Origin: Cycas panzhihuaensis
Taxonomy: Eukaryota > Cycadophyta
Length of the DNA stretch: 64,000 nucleotides
Reading direction: 5' to 3'
Assembly: GCA_023213395.1 (NCBI GenBank)
Contig: CM041465.1
Location: forward strand, 203,739,741 to 203,803,740
Positions 11,218 to 21,188 of this stretch are shown one piece after another. The notes below the pieces were generated by a model. The model was not told the origin of the DNA and made no database searches. It worked only from the letters and a program-made list of their open reading frames with translations. Positions within the stretch are counted from its first letter, which is position 1; every line of letters begins with the position of its first letter. The translations under genes were made by a program, and so were the position numbers.

Positions 11218-11338
11218 CATCCACCTTCGCCTTAGTAATTCCCGAAAGTTGATTCACCATCAATACTAACTCCATGTTGGCCTTCCATTTGCTGAAATTG
11301 TTGTCATTGAAGATAACCTTCAACATCACATGCTCCAT
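11218..11338 (-). pseudogene. Copia-2 Gag N-terminus
   Basis: On the minus strand from the ATG at 11338-11336 the frame reads MEHVMLKVIFNDNNFSKWKA and continues MELVLMVNQL. The N-F-x-x-W-K-x-x-M motif is the hallmark of the copia Gag (UBN2/DUF4219-type) N-terminus. The frame is cut at the Gypsy-1 target site and resumes at 5481. Confidence 0.75.
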
Positions 11339-12641
11339 CTCAAGAAACGAGCTTCAACACGAGTTAAAAAACACCAGATGACAATCTTATAGACTTTTCT
11401 GGACAAAATAACACCATTGTGGTTTCCTTTGGCTCAGGCAGACTCAATGGCAGAACCTCAAATAACGATTGTGCATGCACTGGGCAACTCATCCACTGTT
11501 CGCCCCTCACTAACAAGCCCCAAAAAGTCCTCAAGACTTAAAAAACATAAGATGATCCACAATGTACTCTGAAAACCAAGGAAATCTCAACACAATGTTA
11601 GGGCATGGTCTCCAAGTCAGATCTCACATAGAATGTGCTTAGAATGCACTTCAAAACATGTTAAACACCTTCAATAAACTTCATAATATGAAATATTTGA
11701 TACATCAATGGTATAAGGATCCTTTTATAATGTTAAATTATAAAAGGAATATGCCAACAGGCATATTCTAAAAGTTACGGCTTTACAAAGTCATTTGTTC
11801 GCCTGCAACTTAACCCACGTGCTAAATATCAAAAAGCATGTTAATTTATTCTTGCTAAGGTTGAAACTTAGTAAAAAATTAAATCAAAACAGTGTTATGA
11901 ATCTCCGCATGTTTTGTGGCAGCAATGTATACAAGACTCGACCCGCACTAACCTATGCTTAGTCAAATGGACCTACGCTCACGTCAATGATCCTGTGGAT
12001 AGTTATGGCCGTAAGGACGACCATACACAACCCAACCAGTGTTTTCTTAACAGATGCAGGCTTGATTTACTCACACAGTTGTAATATGGAAGGTCACACT
12101 CACACAAACGACACCAAAATTCACTATATTGCCAATGTAGAGTCAAACAACCACTGCTACTACTATGTGTGCATTCCAACACTCATACAAGGATAGACCA
12201 ACACCAATCTAGGGATCCAATAACATCCTCAGGTGGAAAAAGTATGTTTGATACCAATAATAAGCTTATTTTATTTGAATTTATGGTACTTTGTTGAGAA
12301 GAAAGACCAACTTACGTGCATACATACATGATTGTCCTCACCACCATTGAATCACCTACAGATTGCTAACCAGCTTCGAATGACTCCCAATGAGCCAACT
12401 CATACCACGAATGTGGCCTTCACGTCTGAATTTTGACTCCAAAAGGCCCTTATTCTTCATTGATTTGTGATTTCACCGCCTCAACCACCACTGATAACTG
12501 TGCCTGCTTTTGCACGTTGTTATAGTTGATGGATCCTCAAGACATGTCTTGGATTTCATGGCGTCACCCGACAACCAACGATCTCACTACTCTGCCCAAC
12601 TTCTAGCTTCAACTATGTAGGACCCTACGACTCTGATACCA
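11339..12641 (-). other. Copia-2 leader with PBS
   Basis: The PBS TGGTATCAGAGT (minus, 12630-12641) follows the LTR directly. The leader has no convincing ORF. Its 12550-12590 segment matches the Copia-2 gag piece at 5374-5410 in the opposite orientation. Confidence 0.6.
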
Positions 12642-12969
12642 TGTTAAGGAACATGAATTTATACATATACGTTCCTATCCGCAAAATCTTTAACCATACA
12701 TAGCAAGCAAACAAAGATAAACATAGAATACAGATGCACAATATGCAAGAATTACGTGGGAAACACTTTCGGGAAAAAACCCACCACAAAAGATCCTTTG
12801 GATCACATTGATTACACTCTCTTGAATTGATTGAATGCACAAGAACTCTAGGATATAAATATCCTTCTAAGAGGTGTCACCTGACAAGGGTTGTAACCCT
12901 TTGAATATCTTGCACCATTTCGATAATCATGATTAGTTAAACCACATTAACATAATTAGTGGCTTAACA
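12642..12969 (-). repeat. Copia-2 5' LTR
   Basis: The 328-bp unit begins TGTTAAGCCAC and ends CCTTAACA on the minus strand, with terminal TGTTAAG/CTTAACA inverted repeats. The adjoining PBS sets its orientation. No second copy is present in the window. Confidence 0.8.
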
Positions 12970-12982
12970 AACAACTACCACA

Positions 12983-13171
12983 TTACAAAACCAAGACTGG
13001 AAGTTGGCCAGAACTTTCCCAAAAATCGACAAGCTGAAATCTTCAAACAGTCATAACTTTTGTTATATATGTCAGAATTGACTTTTGTCTGAATTGTTGG
13101 AATCCAGGTTCAGAGACCTTCGATTTGAATGGTCACATGGTATAGTTTTGGATATATTTTGGGATGCTACA
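12983..13171 (-). repeat. Gypsy-2 3' LTR, truncated
   Basis: This matches about 26556-26740. The purine tract GGGGAGGGACT lies just inside it at about 13172-13185. It stops at about 12983, where the Copia-2 LTR begins after a short filler. Confidence 0.85.
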
Positions 13172-13440
13172 AGTCCCTCCCCTTCAAAACATGATTTGCC
13201 CTCAAAGCATAAATAAATTTGGATGTGATTGTACCCATTCTTTCGATTCTCACATTGCGTCATCTAAATCTAAAGTTTTTCACTTAATGAAGTATTCTTT
13301 GACCTTTCTAGATAGTAGTTCTTTTGTTCTTATATGTAAAATCCCCTGTGGTTCAAAGATAATCTTCCCTTCTTTCTCTCTAATATGAATCTAATAATAC
13401 CTTGATCGTAAGTCGATTTTTGAAAAATATTGTGCTTCGT
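13172..13440 (-). pseudogene. Gypsy-2 pol remnant: RT strand fused to chromodomain tail
   Basis: Reading the minus strand from 13440: EAQYFSKIDLRSRYY, then an abrupt change to KGKIIFEPQGILHIRTKEL, SRKVKEYFIK, TLDLDDAM and WVQSHPNLF. The second part aligns with the chromodomain tail of Gypsy-1 (EGILQ...EHLIKWKNLD). The join at about 13385-13395 is an internal deletion older than, or independent of, the Gypsy-3 insertion. Confidence 0.85.
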
Positions 13441-13444
13441 GTAT

Positions 13445-14277
13445 TGTTGGGGCATATTGTAACACACTAGGCTATGAGAAGACCAGAGAGGGACTGGGTA
13501 ACCTTGGATGTGTAGGTACAGACCGTATGGAGGTACGCATGCAGTGGAAAGACGGAAAAGTCAGCATTCTAGGTACGTATGACAAGTGCATACCTAAGAA
13601 GGTACGCAACATAGATACGTACCTCCAGCAGAATGCAAGCAGACGGTAAAGGCACGCATGGCAGAACCTGACGGAAGGATACCTGGGATGATGTCAGACA
13701 TACGTATGGACGTACGGATGGATTAAGACAATGGTTAAGAAGATTAACCAATGGTTAGCAAAAGGTACGCCAGGATCGGTGGTGGTACGGTTATGACAGA
13801 CAGTCATAACCCTTCAGTCAAAGGACACCAAGAAGGCGTATTTAAGTGATTTCACAAGGACAATTTGGCTAGGGTGAGAGCCAAGTATTCAGACACATTG
13901 GTACGGAGACCAATACTTATGACAGCAGCCTGAAGCCGTGTGTATTGATGGGTACCTTTTGGGTACGCATGTGACAATGACAGTGTATGTGGTTGAAATG
14001 CACAGGGAATGCATTCCAACACCTTTTGTACAAGAACTTATTGCTTAATAAAATAAAGAGTTACGTGGAAATATGGATTCTATGCTTGTAATGAGGATGA
14101 ATTGCTGAATATGTGCTCATTGTTGTATTGTTGTGTGTAAACTGTGATATAACTGTGTAGAATGGTGAATAAATCTGTGTGATGATTATGTTGACTGTAT
14201 CCTAAACTAGATTACAACCTGTGTTACCTTGACAAGTGCATTGATCTCATAAGGGGTGTGAAATCATAAAGTCAACA
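13445..14277 (+). repeat. Gypsy-3 5' LTR
   Basis: An 833-bp LTR, unusually rich in tacg/gtacgca motifs. A TATTTAAG box lies at about 13848. The PBS follows at 14279. Confidence 0.95.
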
Positions 14278-14417
14278 TTGGTTCCGTTGCCTACATCCAT
14301 TGAGGAGGCACGGGGCCCAGGATTTTCACAAGGAGGAATGTGTAAAAGACAGAAGACCCTGGCTTTCGTCGTGATGGCAAGTTGTAACTAAGCCTCCGAC
14401 AGCCAGGGGACCTTCCA

Positions 14418-14843
14418 ATGCCACCTAAGAGGCCTTCAAAGGCGGAAGAGCCACAAAAGGATACTTCACCTAAAGGGAAAGAAACAAGTAGACAGAGAGC
14501 ATTACGGTGGTCAAAAGAGTCAAAACTAAGAAGGGCAAGAAGACTGAGTTCGCAGAATAACGATACTAAGGGACAGTCCGTTGAAGAATCTGAGGCAAGT
14601 GGAGCCCAAACACCTTAGGAACAAGGAGAGGGAAACAATGGCGAACAAATGGTACTAACACCAGTCCCAATCAAGGATGACCTGTTTAGCCCGGAATATG
14701 AAGAAAAACCAAAGGTGGATAAGGAACATAAAGACACTCTAACAAAGGAGGAAAGTATGCCTGTGGAAGGCACTCCGAAGGACCTAAGTGACAATGAGAA
14801 AAAGGCGGAGGAAGGTCCCTCGGCATATGGGAAAACAAGCTAA
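14418..14843 (+). pseudogene. Gypsy-3 N-terminal charged ORF
   Basis: One frame from the ATG at 14418 (MPPKRPSKAEEPQKDTSPKG) to the stop at 14841, with one internal TAG at 14616. The first 66 codons are Lys/Arg/Ser-rich, the rest Glu/Lys/Pro-rich and probably disordered. There is no domain. It precedes Gag in a different frame and may be the original N-terminal extension of Gag, cut off by a frameshift, or a separate leader ORF. Confidence 0.6.
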
Positions 14844-15111
14844 CAAGGCAGCTTTTTGAAGATTCATCAGACAGAGGATCTGGTCAGTCATACATAATGG
14901 TTACACCATTGACAGTACAAGTGGCAGGTGTGCTAGAACCCATACATCTAAAGACCCCATTAAGAATCCATTATTTGGGACGGATAATGTTGCAGTAAAC
15001 ACTCCAAACACATCTCCAAAAGAAAGGGGTGAAGGAGACGAGATACAATCCAGTGAGGAGGAGAATGGGGAAGAATCACCACTAGGTGGGACACCGGTAC
15101 AATCTCCCAAG

Positions 15112-16320
15112 ATGGATGATTACAGAGATTTTGGGAAATTGATCTTCAATGACACTTCAGATGCAGCTGAACATGCATATTTGTTCCAAAATTTGATTGA
15201 CGTGAAGAAAATTACAAATGAAGATGAGATAAAAGCCAGATTCGCTTGTACATTGAAGGGAGTACCATTGGCTTGGTATAAGGAGTTAGACAAGAAAGAA
15301 TCATGGGCCAACATCAAAAAGTCTTTTGAAGAAAGATTTCAAAAGTTTTGAAGTAATGAAGCAGTGGAAATTTCCCTCAGGGAAATCAAACAAAGACCCG
15401 GAGAATCAGTGTTGACCTATATCAGCCGAATGAAAATTATTGCCGCCAACATGATCAACGAGACCGTGACAGATCACAATATGAAAAAATATTTTGTCAG
15501 AGGACTAAATGAAAAGCTGAGAGCCATGATGCATGCACATCCATTGAAGTCATTCAAGAATGCTCAGGATTTAGCACTCGATTTCGAGCTGGAGATGGAT
15601 GCTAAGGCTGGAGGACACGACCCCCTCCTGTTGAGATTACAAGAGGAGATAAGGGAAATTAAACAAAATCAACATAACCAACCCTTCTGCCAGGTGGGAG
15701 TATCAGAAGAGGAATCGGAAGTAGAAGCTCTATGGAAAGAAGTGGCGAGATTGAAAATAAGGAATAATAGAGAGTAGGAGATGACAAAGAAAAAGAAGGA
15801 TCATGAATTCAGAGTGGAAAAATGGTGTCACATCTGCGAAGAAAGTTCGCACACGACCAAAGAGTGTGAACTTAATCCGAAAAATAGTGCAATGCACCAA
15901 AGGGACAAATGGTGCCACATATGTGATGTGGATACTCATATGACAAAGGATTGTTTTTATAACCCAAGAGGAAAATCGTACAGAGGACGAGGTAGGGGAA
16001 GAGGAGGCAACCCACCCCGGGATATATACACAACAAGGAGTACACAGGAGCCCTCAAGGAAGAAACAACCAATGGGAAGATGCCTCATATGCTTACAATT
16101 CGAGCATTGGAAATCCGAATGCCCAACCAAGCGGGAATACGAACAAAAACCGTTTGTATGTAACAACTGTGGGCCTAGTGAACACAAACCGAAGGATTGT
16201 AAAGGGAAAGCAAAAGCCACCAACTTAATGAAAATCATAGCAAAAAGCAAAAATGTAAAACTCCAAAAGAAGCAAAAAGAGAAGGAAGAAAGGGGTATCC
16301 AAACCCACAGACGGAGATGA
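15112..16320 (+). pseudogene. Gypsy-3 Gag (capsid plus four CCHC zinc knuckles)
   Basis: A single frame of 403 codons with two in-frame stops (TGA at 15349, TAG at 15775). The capsid part has ARFACTLKGVPLAWYKEL, then SWANIKKSFEERF, and the second half REIKQRPGESVLTYISRM, as in the retrotransposon Gag family. The nucleocapsid part has four knuckles of exact C-x2-C-x4-H-x4-C spacing at 15826-15867, 15913-15954, 16081-16122 and 16159-16200, with a Gly/Arg-rich RGRGRGRGG stretch between the second and third. Plant gypsy Gags usually have one or two knuckles. Gag would package the RNA. The next ORF (protease) is in another frame. Confidence 0.93.
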
Positions 16321-16405
16321 ATCGATTTCGACAAGCAAAGAAAGTGTTAGAGGAACTAGCTCAGGAGGAGACTATGTTACCAATGGGGAAACCGAGACCA
16401 AATAT

Positions 16406-17668
16406 GTGTATGTGAGAAAGAATAAACAAAAGGAGAAAGATAAGGTACCAGCAGAGCCAAAAACACAACCCCAAATGGTACAAATGGAGGAATTATTCAA
16501 AGGATTACCAGCCGAGGATATTCCAAGAATGTTGTTGCTGATGGAGAATCTGGTGAAACAGTTGCAATTAACTATTCCTCTGTGTCAAGTAATCGACTGG
16601 ATTAAAGGAGGGATATTACAACAAGGAATTACCAAAAGTCTGAAGAAAGTGATGCTATCATTTGACATGGATCCCATGGTGACGATTATGGTATTGGGGG
16701 AAACATTTCCAAAAGTGATCGTTGATGGGGGAGTAGCTGTGAATGTACTACCCACTTCGACATGGCAGAAGTTGGGGAGCCCGAAATTGGAAGCGGCAAC
16801 ATATTCGTTAAAATTGGCCAATGAATTATTGGTGCGACCTGTGGGAAAGCCGGCCAACATCAAAGTGGATGTGGCAGGGATCGTCGTGAAAATCGACTTT
16901 ACAATTGTGGAAACGGAAAAGGGTGCAACACCCTATCCAACCTTATTAGGAAGGCCTTGGCTATACAAGACCCAGTGTCTTCAAAATTGGAAGAACGTGA
17001 CCTTCACCTTGTCAGATGGCGGAAACGAAGTGGTATTACCAATGTTGGGGAGGAATTCCATTGAGATGATACCTGACGAAGGATCCAGTACAACCGTCGT
17101 GAGTGAAACAACAGCCTCTTCCCTCGATGAAGAGAATCTTTACCATACGGTCGAAGAACCTACCAAGATAATCGACTGCCAAGAAGCCGAACCAACTCAC
17201 TTTGGAGAAATTTATAACTCTTCAGATGACGAAAATGGAATGAGATTTGTGGATTACTGGTTGCAAGATGCTTATGAAGTAAATTCTCCTTCTCATAGGT
17301 GTAACTTATTATCTAAATGTATAACTGGAAACATTAATGATAATTCAGATTCTTTTGAATATATGATGACTAACGATAGCTCAGTAGATAATAGAAACCT
17401 AGACCAAAACTCCCCTAGTAGACTTAGTATTTTTCATAGCCCTATAGTATCTAGTATTAACCTTAACCTCCCTTCTACCTCAGGTGTGGGTCCTAAGGTA
17501 GATTCCCTATCCCCCCCCTTATTACAACCCGGAGAAAGAAGTAATATTCCTTCCTCATCTTCTTTAGAGGTATATCCACCCAGCAACCGATCCCTTCCAA
17601 CAATTGGCACCAAATCCAAGGGAATGGAAGGGGAATCGGCGGAAATACTTCTAGAGACTCCGATCTAG
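16406..17668 (+). CDS. Gypsy-3 protease ORF with Ser/Pro-rich tail
   Basis: A 420-codon ORF. Residues about 1-60 are charged. The retropepsin fold follows: FPKVIVDGGVAVNVLPTSTW (about residues 100-120), then YPTLLGRPWLY (about 175-185). The catalytic D-S/T-G is DGG here, so the serine is lost and activity is doubtful. Residues about 230-420 are acidic then Ser/Pro-rich (SSTSGVGP, SSSSLEVYPP), with no domain. The tail is an AT-rich stretch of different codon flavour from 17280. The frame ends where the extra Gag-like module begins in another frame. Confidence 0.88.
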   Translation: MYVRKNKQKEKDKVPAEPKTQPQMVQMEELFKGLPAEDIPRMLLLMENLVKQLQLTIPLCQVIDWIKGGILQQGITKSLKKVMLSFDMDPMVTIMVLGETFPKVIVDGGVAVNVLPTSTWQKLGSPKLEAATYSLKLANELLVRPVGKPANIKVDVAGIVVKIDFTIVETEKGATPYPTLLGRPWLYKTQCLQNWKNVTFTLSDGGNEVVLPMLGRNSIEMIPDEGSSTTVVSETTASSLDEENLYHTVEEPTKIIDCQEAEPTHFGEIYNSSDDENGMRFVDYWLQDAYEVNSPSHRCNLLSKCITGNINDNSDSFEYMMTNDSSVDNRNLDQNSPSRLSIFHSPIVSSINLNLPSTSGVGPKVDSLSPPLLQPGERSNIPSSSSLEVYPPSNRSLPTIGTKSKGMEGESAEILLETPI

Positions 17669-17936
17669 GCAATAGGGTAACTATTCCAGAGGAAACAAAC
17701 TTCGAAACTTATATTGGAAACCATGTTAAACCTTTCTATGGGGAACAATTATACGGAACCACTCATTTAACCCATTGCATATAATACTGGATGGAGCAAG
17801 AAAATTGGGATAAGAATCAATGGCAAAAGGATCTAGTACTTACCTTACGGGGAACGGCTTGGTATTGGTACTTAGCCCACCAAGCCACCCTCCGGGTTGG
17901 AAGGAGTTACAAGCTGCGTTTAGGCTTCGATTCGAC
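17650..17936 (+). pseudogene. Gypsy-3 extra Gag-like module 1 (between protease and RT)
   Basis: In the frame of 17650 the translation reads NRVTIPEETNFETYIGNHVK, PFYGEQLYG, stop, YWMEQENWDKNQWQKDLVLT, LRGTAWYWYLAHQAT. After a one-base frame change near 17890 it continues GWKELQAAFRLRFDHPKH, now inside the 17820-19439 ORF. The order L-x-G-x-A-x-x-W-Y ... W-x-E-L-x-x-x-F-x-x-R-F is the core of the retrotransposon Gag (capsid) family and parallels TLKGVPLAWY...WANIKKSFEERF in the element's own Gag. This is inferred from motif order; no alignment was run. Confidence 0.6.
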
Positions 17937-19439
17937 CACCCCAAACACTTAAACATTCCAGTATTCCATGTAGGCAAAAACCCTAGTGAACACATACAAA
18001 AATGCAAACAAGAATGGACATCCCTAAGTATACCAAAGGAAACCTGGCCTAACCACTTTTATCATACCTTGGGAAGGGTAGCAAAGGATTGGTTCCTAAG
18101 AAAAGAACAAAATCTAGACATAAATTGGGAAAGCCTTAAGGGATCTTTTATAAAAACTTTTATGCACTCGTCAGAAAACAAAAATATCAATAAAATCTTG
18201 AAAAATATTAGAAGAATGAGTATGAACTTAGAACAAGGAGTTATAGCAATGAATAGAGAGAAGAAAGAATCAGCGTATGATGAAGAAGAAGAAATCCCAA
18301 ATTATCCTACGGAATTCACGGAAGTCAATATTGGGGAAAGAAAAATAGAAGATACCCCTGGCCATAAAATTGGAAACAAAGAAGATATTGAAGTGACCAA
18401 ATTGAAAACTACTGAAATTAATGTAGGAAGTAAAGGGGACCCCAAAATAATACAAATCGGAGACTACTGGGATAAACAAACAGTAGCAAAGGCTCAACGA
18501 TTGTTTGAGGAATTTCATGACGTATTTGCATGGTCGTATAAAGACCTGAAGGGTATTCCCCCAGAAATGGGAATGCATCACATTGATTTGGTGGAAGAAG
18601 CAAAACTGGTAAAGCAGAGACCATATCGTATGAATCCTAAATATAAAGAAAAGGTAAAAGCTGAGTTAGACAAAATGCTGGAAGCAGGGTATATCTACAA
18701 GATCGACTACAGTGACTGTGTGAGCCCTGTAGTAGTAGTTCCCAAAAAGAACGGGAAAATACACGTCTGTGTAGATTACAGACAATTGAATAAGGTAACG
18801 AAGAAGGATCCCTTTCCGTTACCCTTTACAGAGGATATTTTGGAAGTCATGGGGGGAAATACGATATATTCCTTCACCGACGGATTTAGTGGGTACAATC
18901 AAGTGCAGATTGCCCCGAAGGACCAAGCAAAGACTACATTCGTTACAGAATGGGGAACATATGCCTACAAAGTAATGCTATTCGGTCTTACGAATGCTCT
19001 GGCCACATTCCAAAGGATAGTGATCAATATATTCCGAAAATTGATTGGGGAAAGAGTGGCAGTATTCCTGGATGATTGGACGTTATATGGATTGATGAAA
19101 AATCATATGGAAAACTTGAGGGAGATGTTGCAGACATGCCGGGAGAATAAGTTGTGTTTAAATCCAGAGAAGTGTACCTTTTTGGTACCCTTTGGGAATC
19201 TATTAGGACACATAGTCATCAAGGAAGGATTGCTAACAGATTCGGCCAAGGTATCTGCAATCCTACACTTTCCCATACCACTCACGAAGAGACAATTGAA
19301 AGGTTTCTTGGGTTTGACTGGATACTACAGAAAATTTATCAGGGGATACGCATGCATATCGGGACCCCTCGAGAAATTGTTAAAGAAAAGTATTGAATGG
19401 AGTAGATGGAAGAACAACAACAGGCATTCGAAGCATTGA
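17820..19439 (+). CDS. Gypsy-3 ORF: Gag-like module 2 fused to reverse transcriptase
   Basis: A 539-codon ORF; the ATG at 17820 is probably not a natural start. Residues about 28-45 are the end of Gag-like module 1. Residues about 50-140 are a second module (NPSEHIQKCKQEW, HTLGRVAKDWFL, INWESLKGSFIKTF). A charged linker follows to about 210. RT then runs to the end: EEFHDVFAWSYKDLKGIP, CVSPVVVVPKKNGKIHVCVD, YRQLNK, FLDDW at the active site (about 19060-19075; FLDD for YxDD), LLGHIV, then LTGYYRKFIRGY. The ORF ends in the connection domain before RNase H. RT is the most intact domain of this element. No chromodomain follows downstream. Confidence 0.85.
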   Translation: MAKGSSTYLTGNGLVLVLSPPSHPPGWKELQAAFRLRFDHPKHLNIPVFHVGKNPSEHIQKCKQEWTSLSIPKETWPNHFYHTLGRVAKDWFLRKEQNLDINWESLKGSFIKTFMHSSENKNINKILKNIRRMSMNLEQGVIAMNREKKESAYDEEEEIPNYPTEFTEVNIGERKIEDTPGHKIGNKEDIEVTKLKTTEINVGSKGDPKIIQIGDYWDKQTVAKAQRLFEEFHDVFAWSYKDLKGIPPEMGMHHIDLVEEAKLVKQRPYRMNPKYKEKVKAELDKMLEAGYIYKIDYSDCVSPVVVVPKKNGKIHVCVDYRQLNKVTKKDPFPLPFTEDILEVMGGNTIYSFTDGFSGYNQVQIAPKDQAKTTFVTEWGTYAYKVMLFGLTNALATFQRIVINIFRKLIGERVAVFLDDWTLYGLMKNHMENLREMLQTCRENKLCLNPEKCTFLVPFGNLLGHIVIKEGLLTDSAKVSAILHFPIPLTKRQLKGFLGLTGYYRKFIRGYACISGPLEKLLKKSIEWSRWKNNNRHSKH

Positions 19440-21188
19440 AGAAAGTCATCATATCAGCACCTGTATTGTGATTTCCGAATTGGAAGAAAACCTTCCATGT
19501 ACACGTGGATGCTTCACAATACGCTACTGGATGCGTATTGGCCCAACCAAGTGACAACAAGATAGACTATCCGATATACTTTGCAAGTCAAAACTCACGA
19601 AAGCATAACAGAACTATACCACGACAGAGAGAGAAGCACTCGAAATGGTGTATGCACTACAGAAGTTTCGACACTACTTATTGTCAAATCCATTCTTGTT
19701 CTTTGTGGACCATCAAGCACTTATGTATCTTGTGAATAAACTAATAATGAGAGGGCGAATTAGCAGATGGCTAATGTTGTTCCAAGAATTCTCTTGCAAA
19801 ATTATTGTGAAAACAGGAAAAGCTCATATTATACCTGACCAGTTGTCAAGAATTCCAAATAGGGAAAAGGCCACGGGAGTGCCAGATGATTTTCCAGATG
19901 CGACATTGTTCAGTGTGGAGGCAGTTCCAACAGACTGGTACGAGGGGATACCAGAATATTTAGCAACTGGGGAGATACCGCCAGAATTGGACCGCACGGA
20001 ACGACGGAATTTTATCAGAAAAGTAGAGCCATATCAACTAATAAAAGGGGAATTATATAAACTAGAACCAGATGAAGTGTTACAGCGGTGTGTTCGGCCA
20101 CAAGAGATCAGCCAGATTATGTCCCAAGCACATGAAGGTGTAGCAGGTGGACACATGGGAAAATTAGCAACATGGAGGAAAATTTTGATGTCTGGATTCT
20201 GGTGGCCATCTATGTTTAAGGACGTAAGAAGATGGATTCAAGCATGCGACTATTGTCAACGGGTTGGGAAATCTAATCGGCAGGATTTCCAACCCCTACA
20301 TCCCATTTTACCTCTGGCACTGTTTGAGAAATGGGGACTCAACTTCGTTGGATCGATTAAACCAATCGCCCGACGATCCAAAGCTCCATATATCCTAGTG
20401 GCAACTGATTATATGACCAAGTGGGTAGAAGTAAGAGCCTTGAGGAAAGCAGATGCGGAAAGTACGGCCCGATTTCTTTATGAAGTGATTATTACGCGTT
20501 TTGGATGCCCTTTGGAGATTGTTAAGTGATCAAGGAGCCCATTTTCTCAATCAAACCATAGAAATACTAACATCGGCCTTTATGATAAGCCACTGGAAAT
20601 CTACACCGTATTACCCAAGGGCAAATGGGCAAGTGGAAAGTTCAAACAAAATAATTGAAAATTGTTTTAAGGAAAATATGTGATGTAGGGAGATCTGATT
20701 GGGCTGAGAAACTGCTATCTGTGTTATAGGCATGTAGAACAACCTATAAAAGATCAAATGGACAGACTCCATTCCAGCTTGTTTACGGAATAGAGGCCAT
20801 TCTTTCGACCGAGTTCGAGATACCAAGCCTGAGAACCGCTATGCAATGTCGATTGGACGATTTCCAATCCTTACGGCGAAGATTGGAAGAATTGGTGCGA
20901 CTAGAGGAAAAAAGATATATGGCGAAATGGTTATAAAATATAGAGAAAAGACGGCAAAAGGCATGGCATGATCGACATCTACACAAACCACAATTCAAAG
21001 AAGGTGACCAAGTGTTGCTCTATGACAACAAGTTCAGAATGCACCCCGACAAGCTCAAGATGCGATGGTTAGGACCTTACATCGTAGAAATTTTTTTTGA
21101 AAATGGATCTGTGCAACTACGGGAAATCGATGAGCCATTGCTACCAACCCGAGTGACTGGTAGCAGACTAAAACCATACATCGAGTAG
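19440..21188 (+). pseudogene. Gypsy-3 RNase H and integrase
   Basis: RNase H begins HVDASQYATGCVLAQPS (about 19500), with FFVDHQALMYL (about 19700) and HIIPDQLSRIPN at its end. Integrase: HHCC finger AHEGVAGGHMG...CDYCQRVGK (about 20130-20270), first D in NFVGSIK (F-V replaces the usual F-I/V-D-W; the aspartate is not seen) with TDYMTKWVEV, second D in LSDQGAHF (about 20527), E in NGQVESSNKII (about 20630). The C-terminal GPYIVE...GSRLKPY module ends at about 21186. A one-base frame change at about 20525 and stops near 19470, 20727 and 20936 break it. It ends without a chromodomain, as in Athila/Tat-like elements. Confidence 0.88.

Larger units (their letters stand above)
5363..12969 (-). mobile_element. 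Copia-2: 5'-truncated-to-gag copia fragment, interrupted by Gypsy-1
   Basis: On the minus strand this holds a 5' LTR (12642-12969), an initiator-Met PBS (TGGTATCAGAGT, 12630-12641), a leader of about 1.3 kb, and a copia-type gag beginning at about 11338. The gag continues across Gypsy-1 into 5481-5371. Everything downstream (protease to 3' LTR) is lost, and at about 5363 it abuts Copia-1 RT. No 3' LTR or TSD can be tested. The other edge at 12969 abuts the broken 3' LTR of Gypsy-2 through about 13 bp of filler. I infer that a deletion removed the rest of Copia-2, part of Copia-1 and the outer part of the Gypsy-2 LTR. Confidence 0.7.

Noticed and set aside
12541-12600. A host gene segment shared between 5.4 and 12.6 kb
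   Set aside because: Both copies lie within Copia-2 (leader and gag), so an internal inverted duplication is simpler.
15957-16334. 125-codon minus-strand hydrophobic ORF
   Set aside because: Antisense of the Lys/Arg-rich Gag knuckle region, which yields Phe/Leu-rich shadows.
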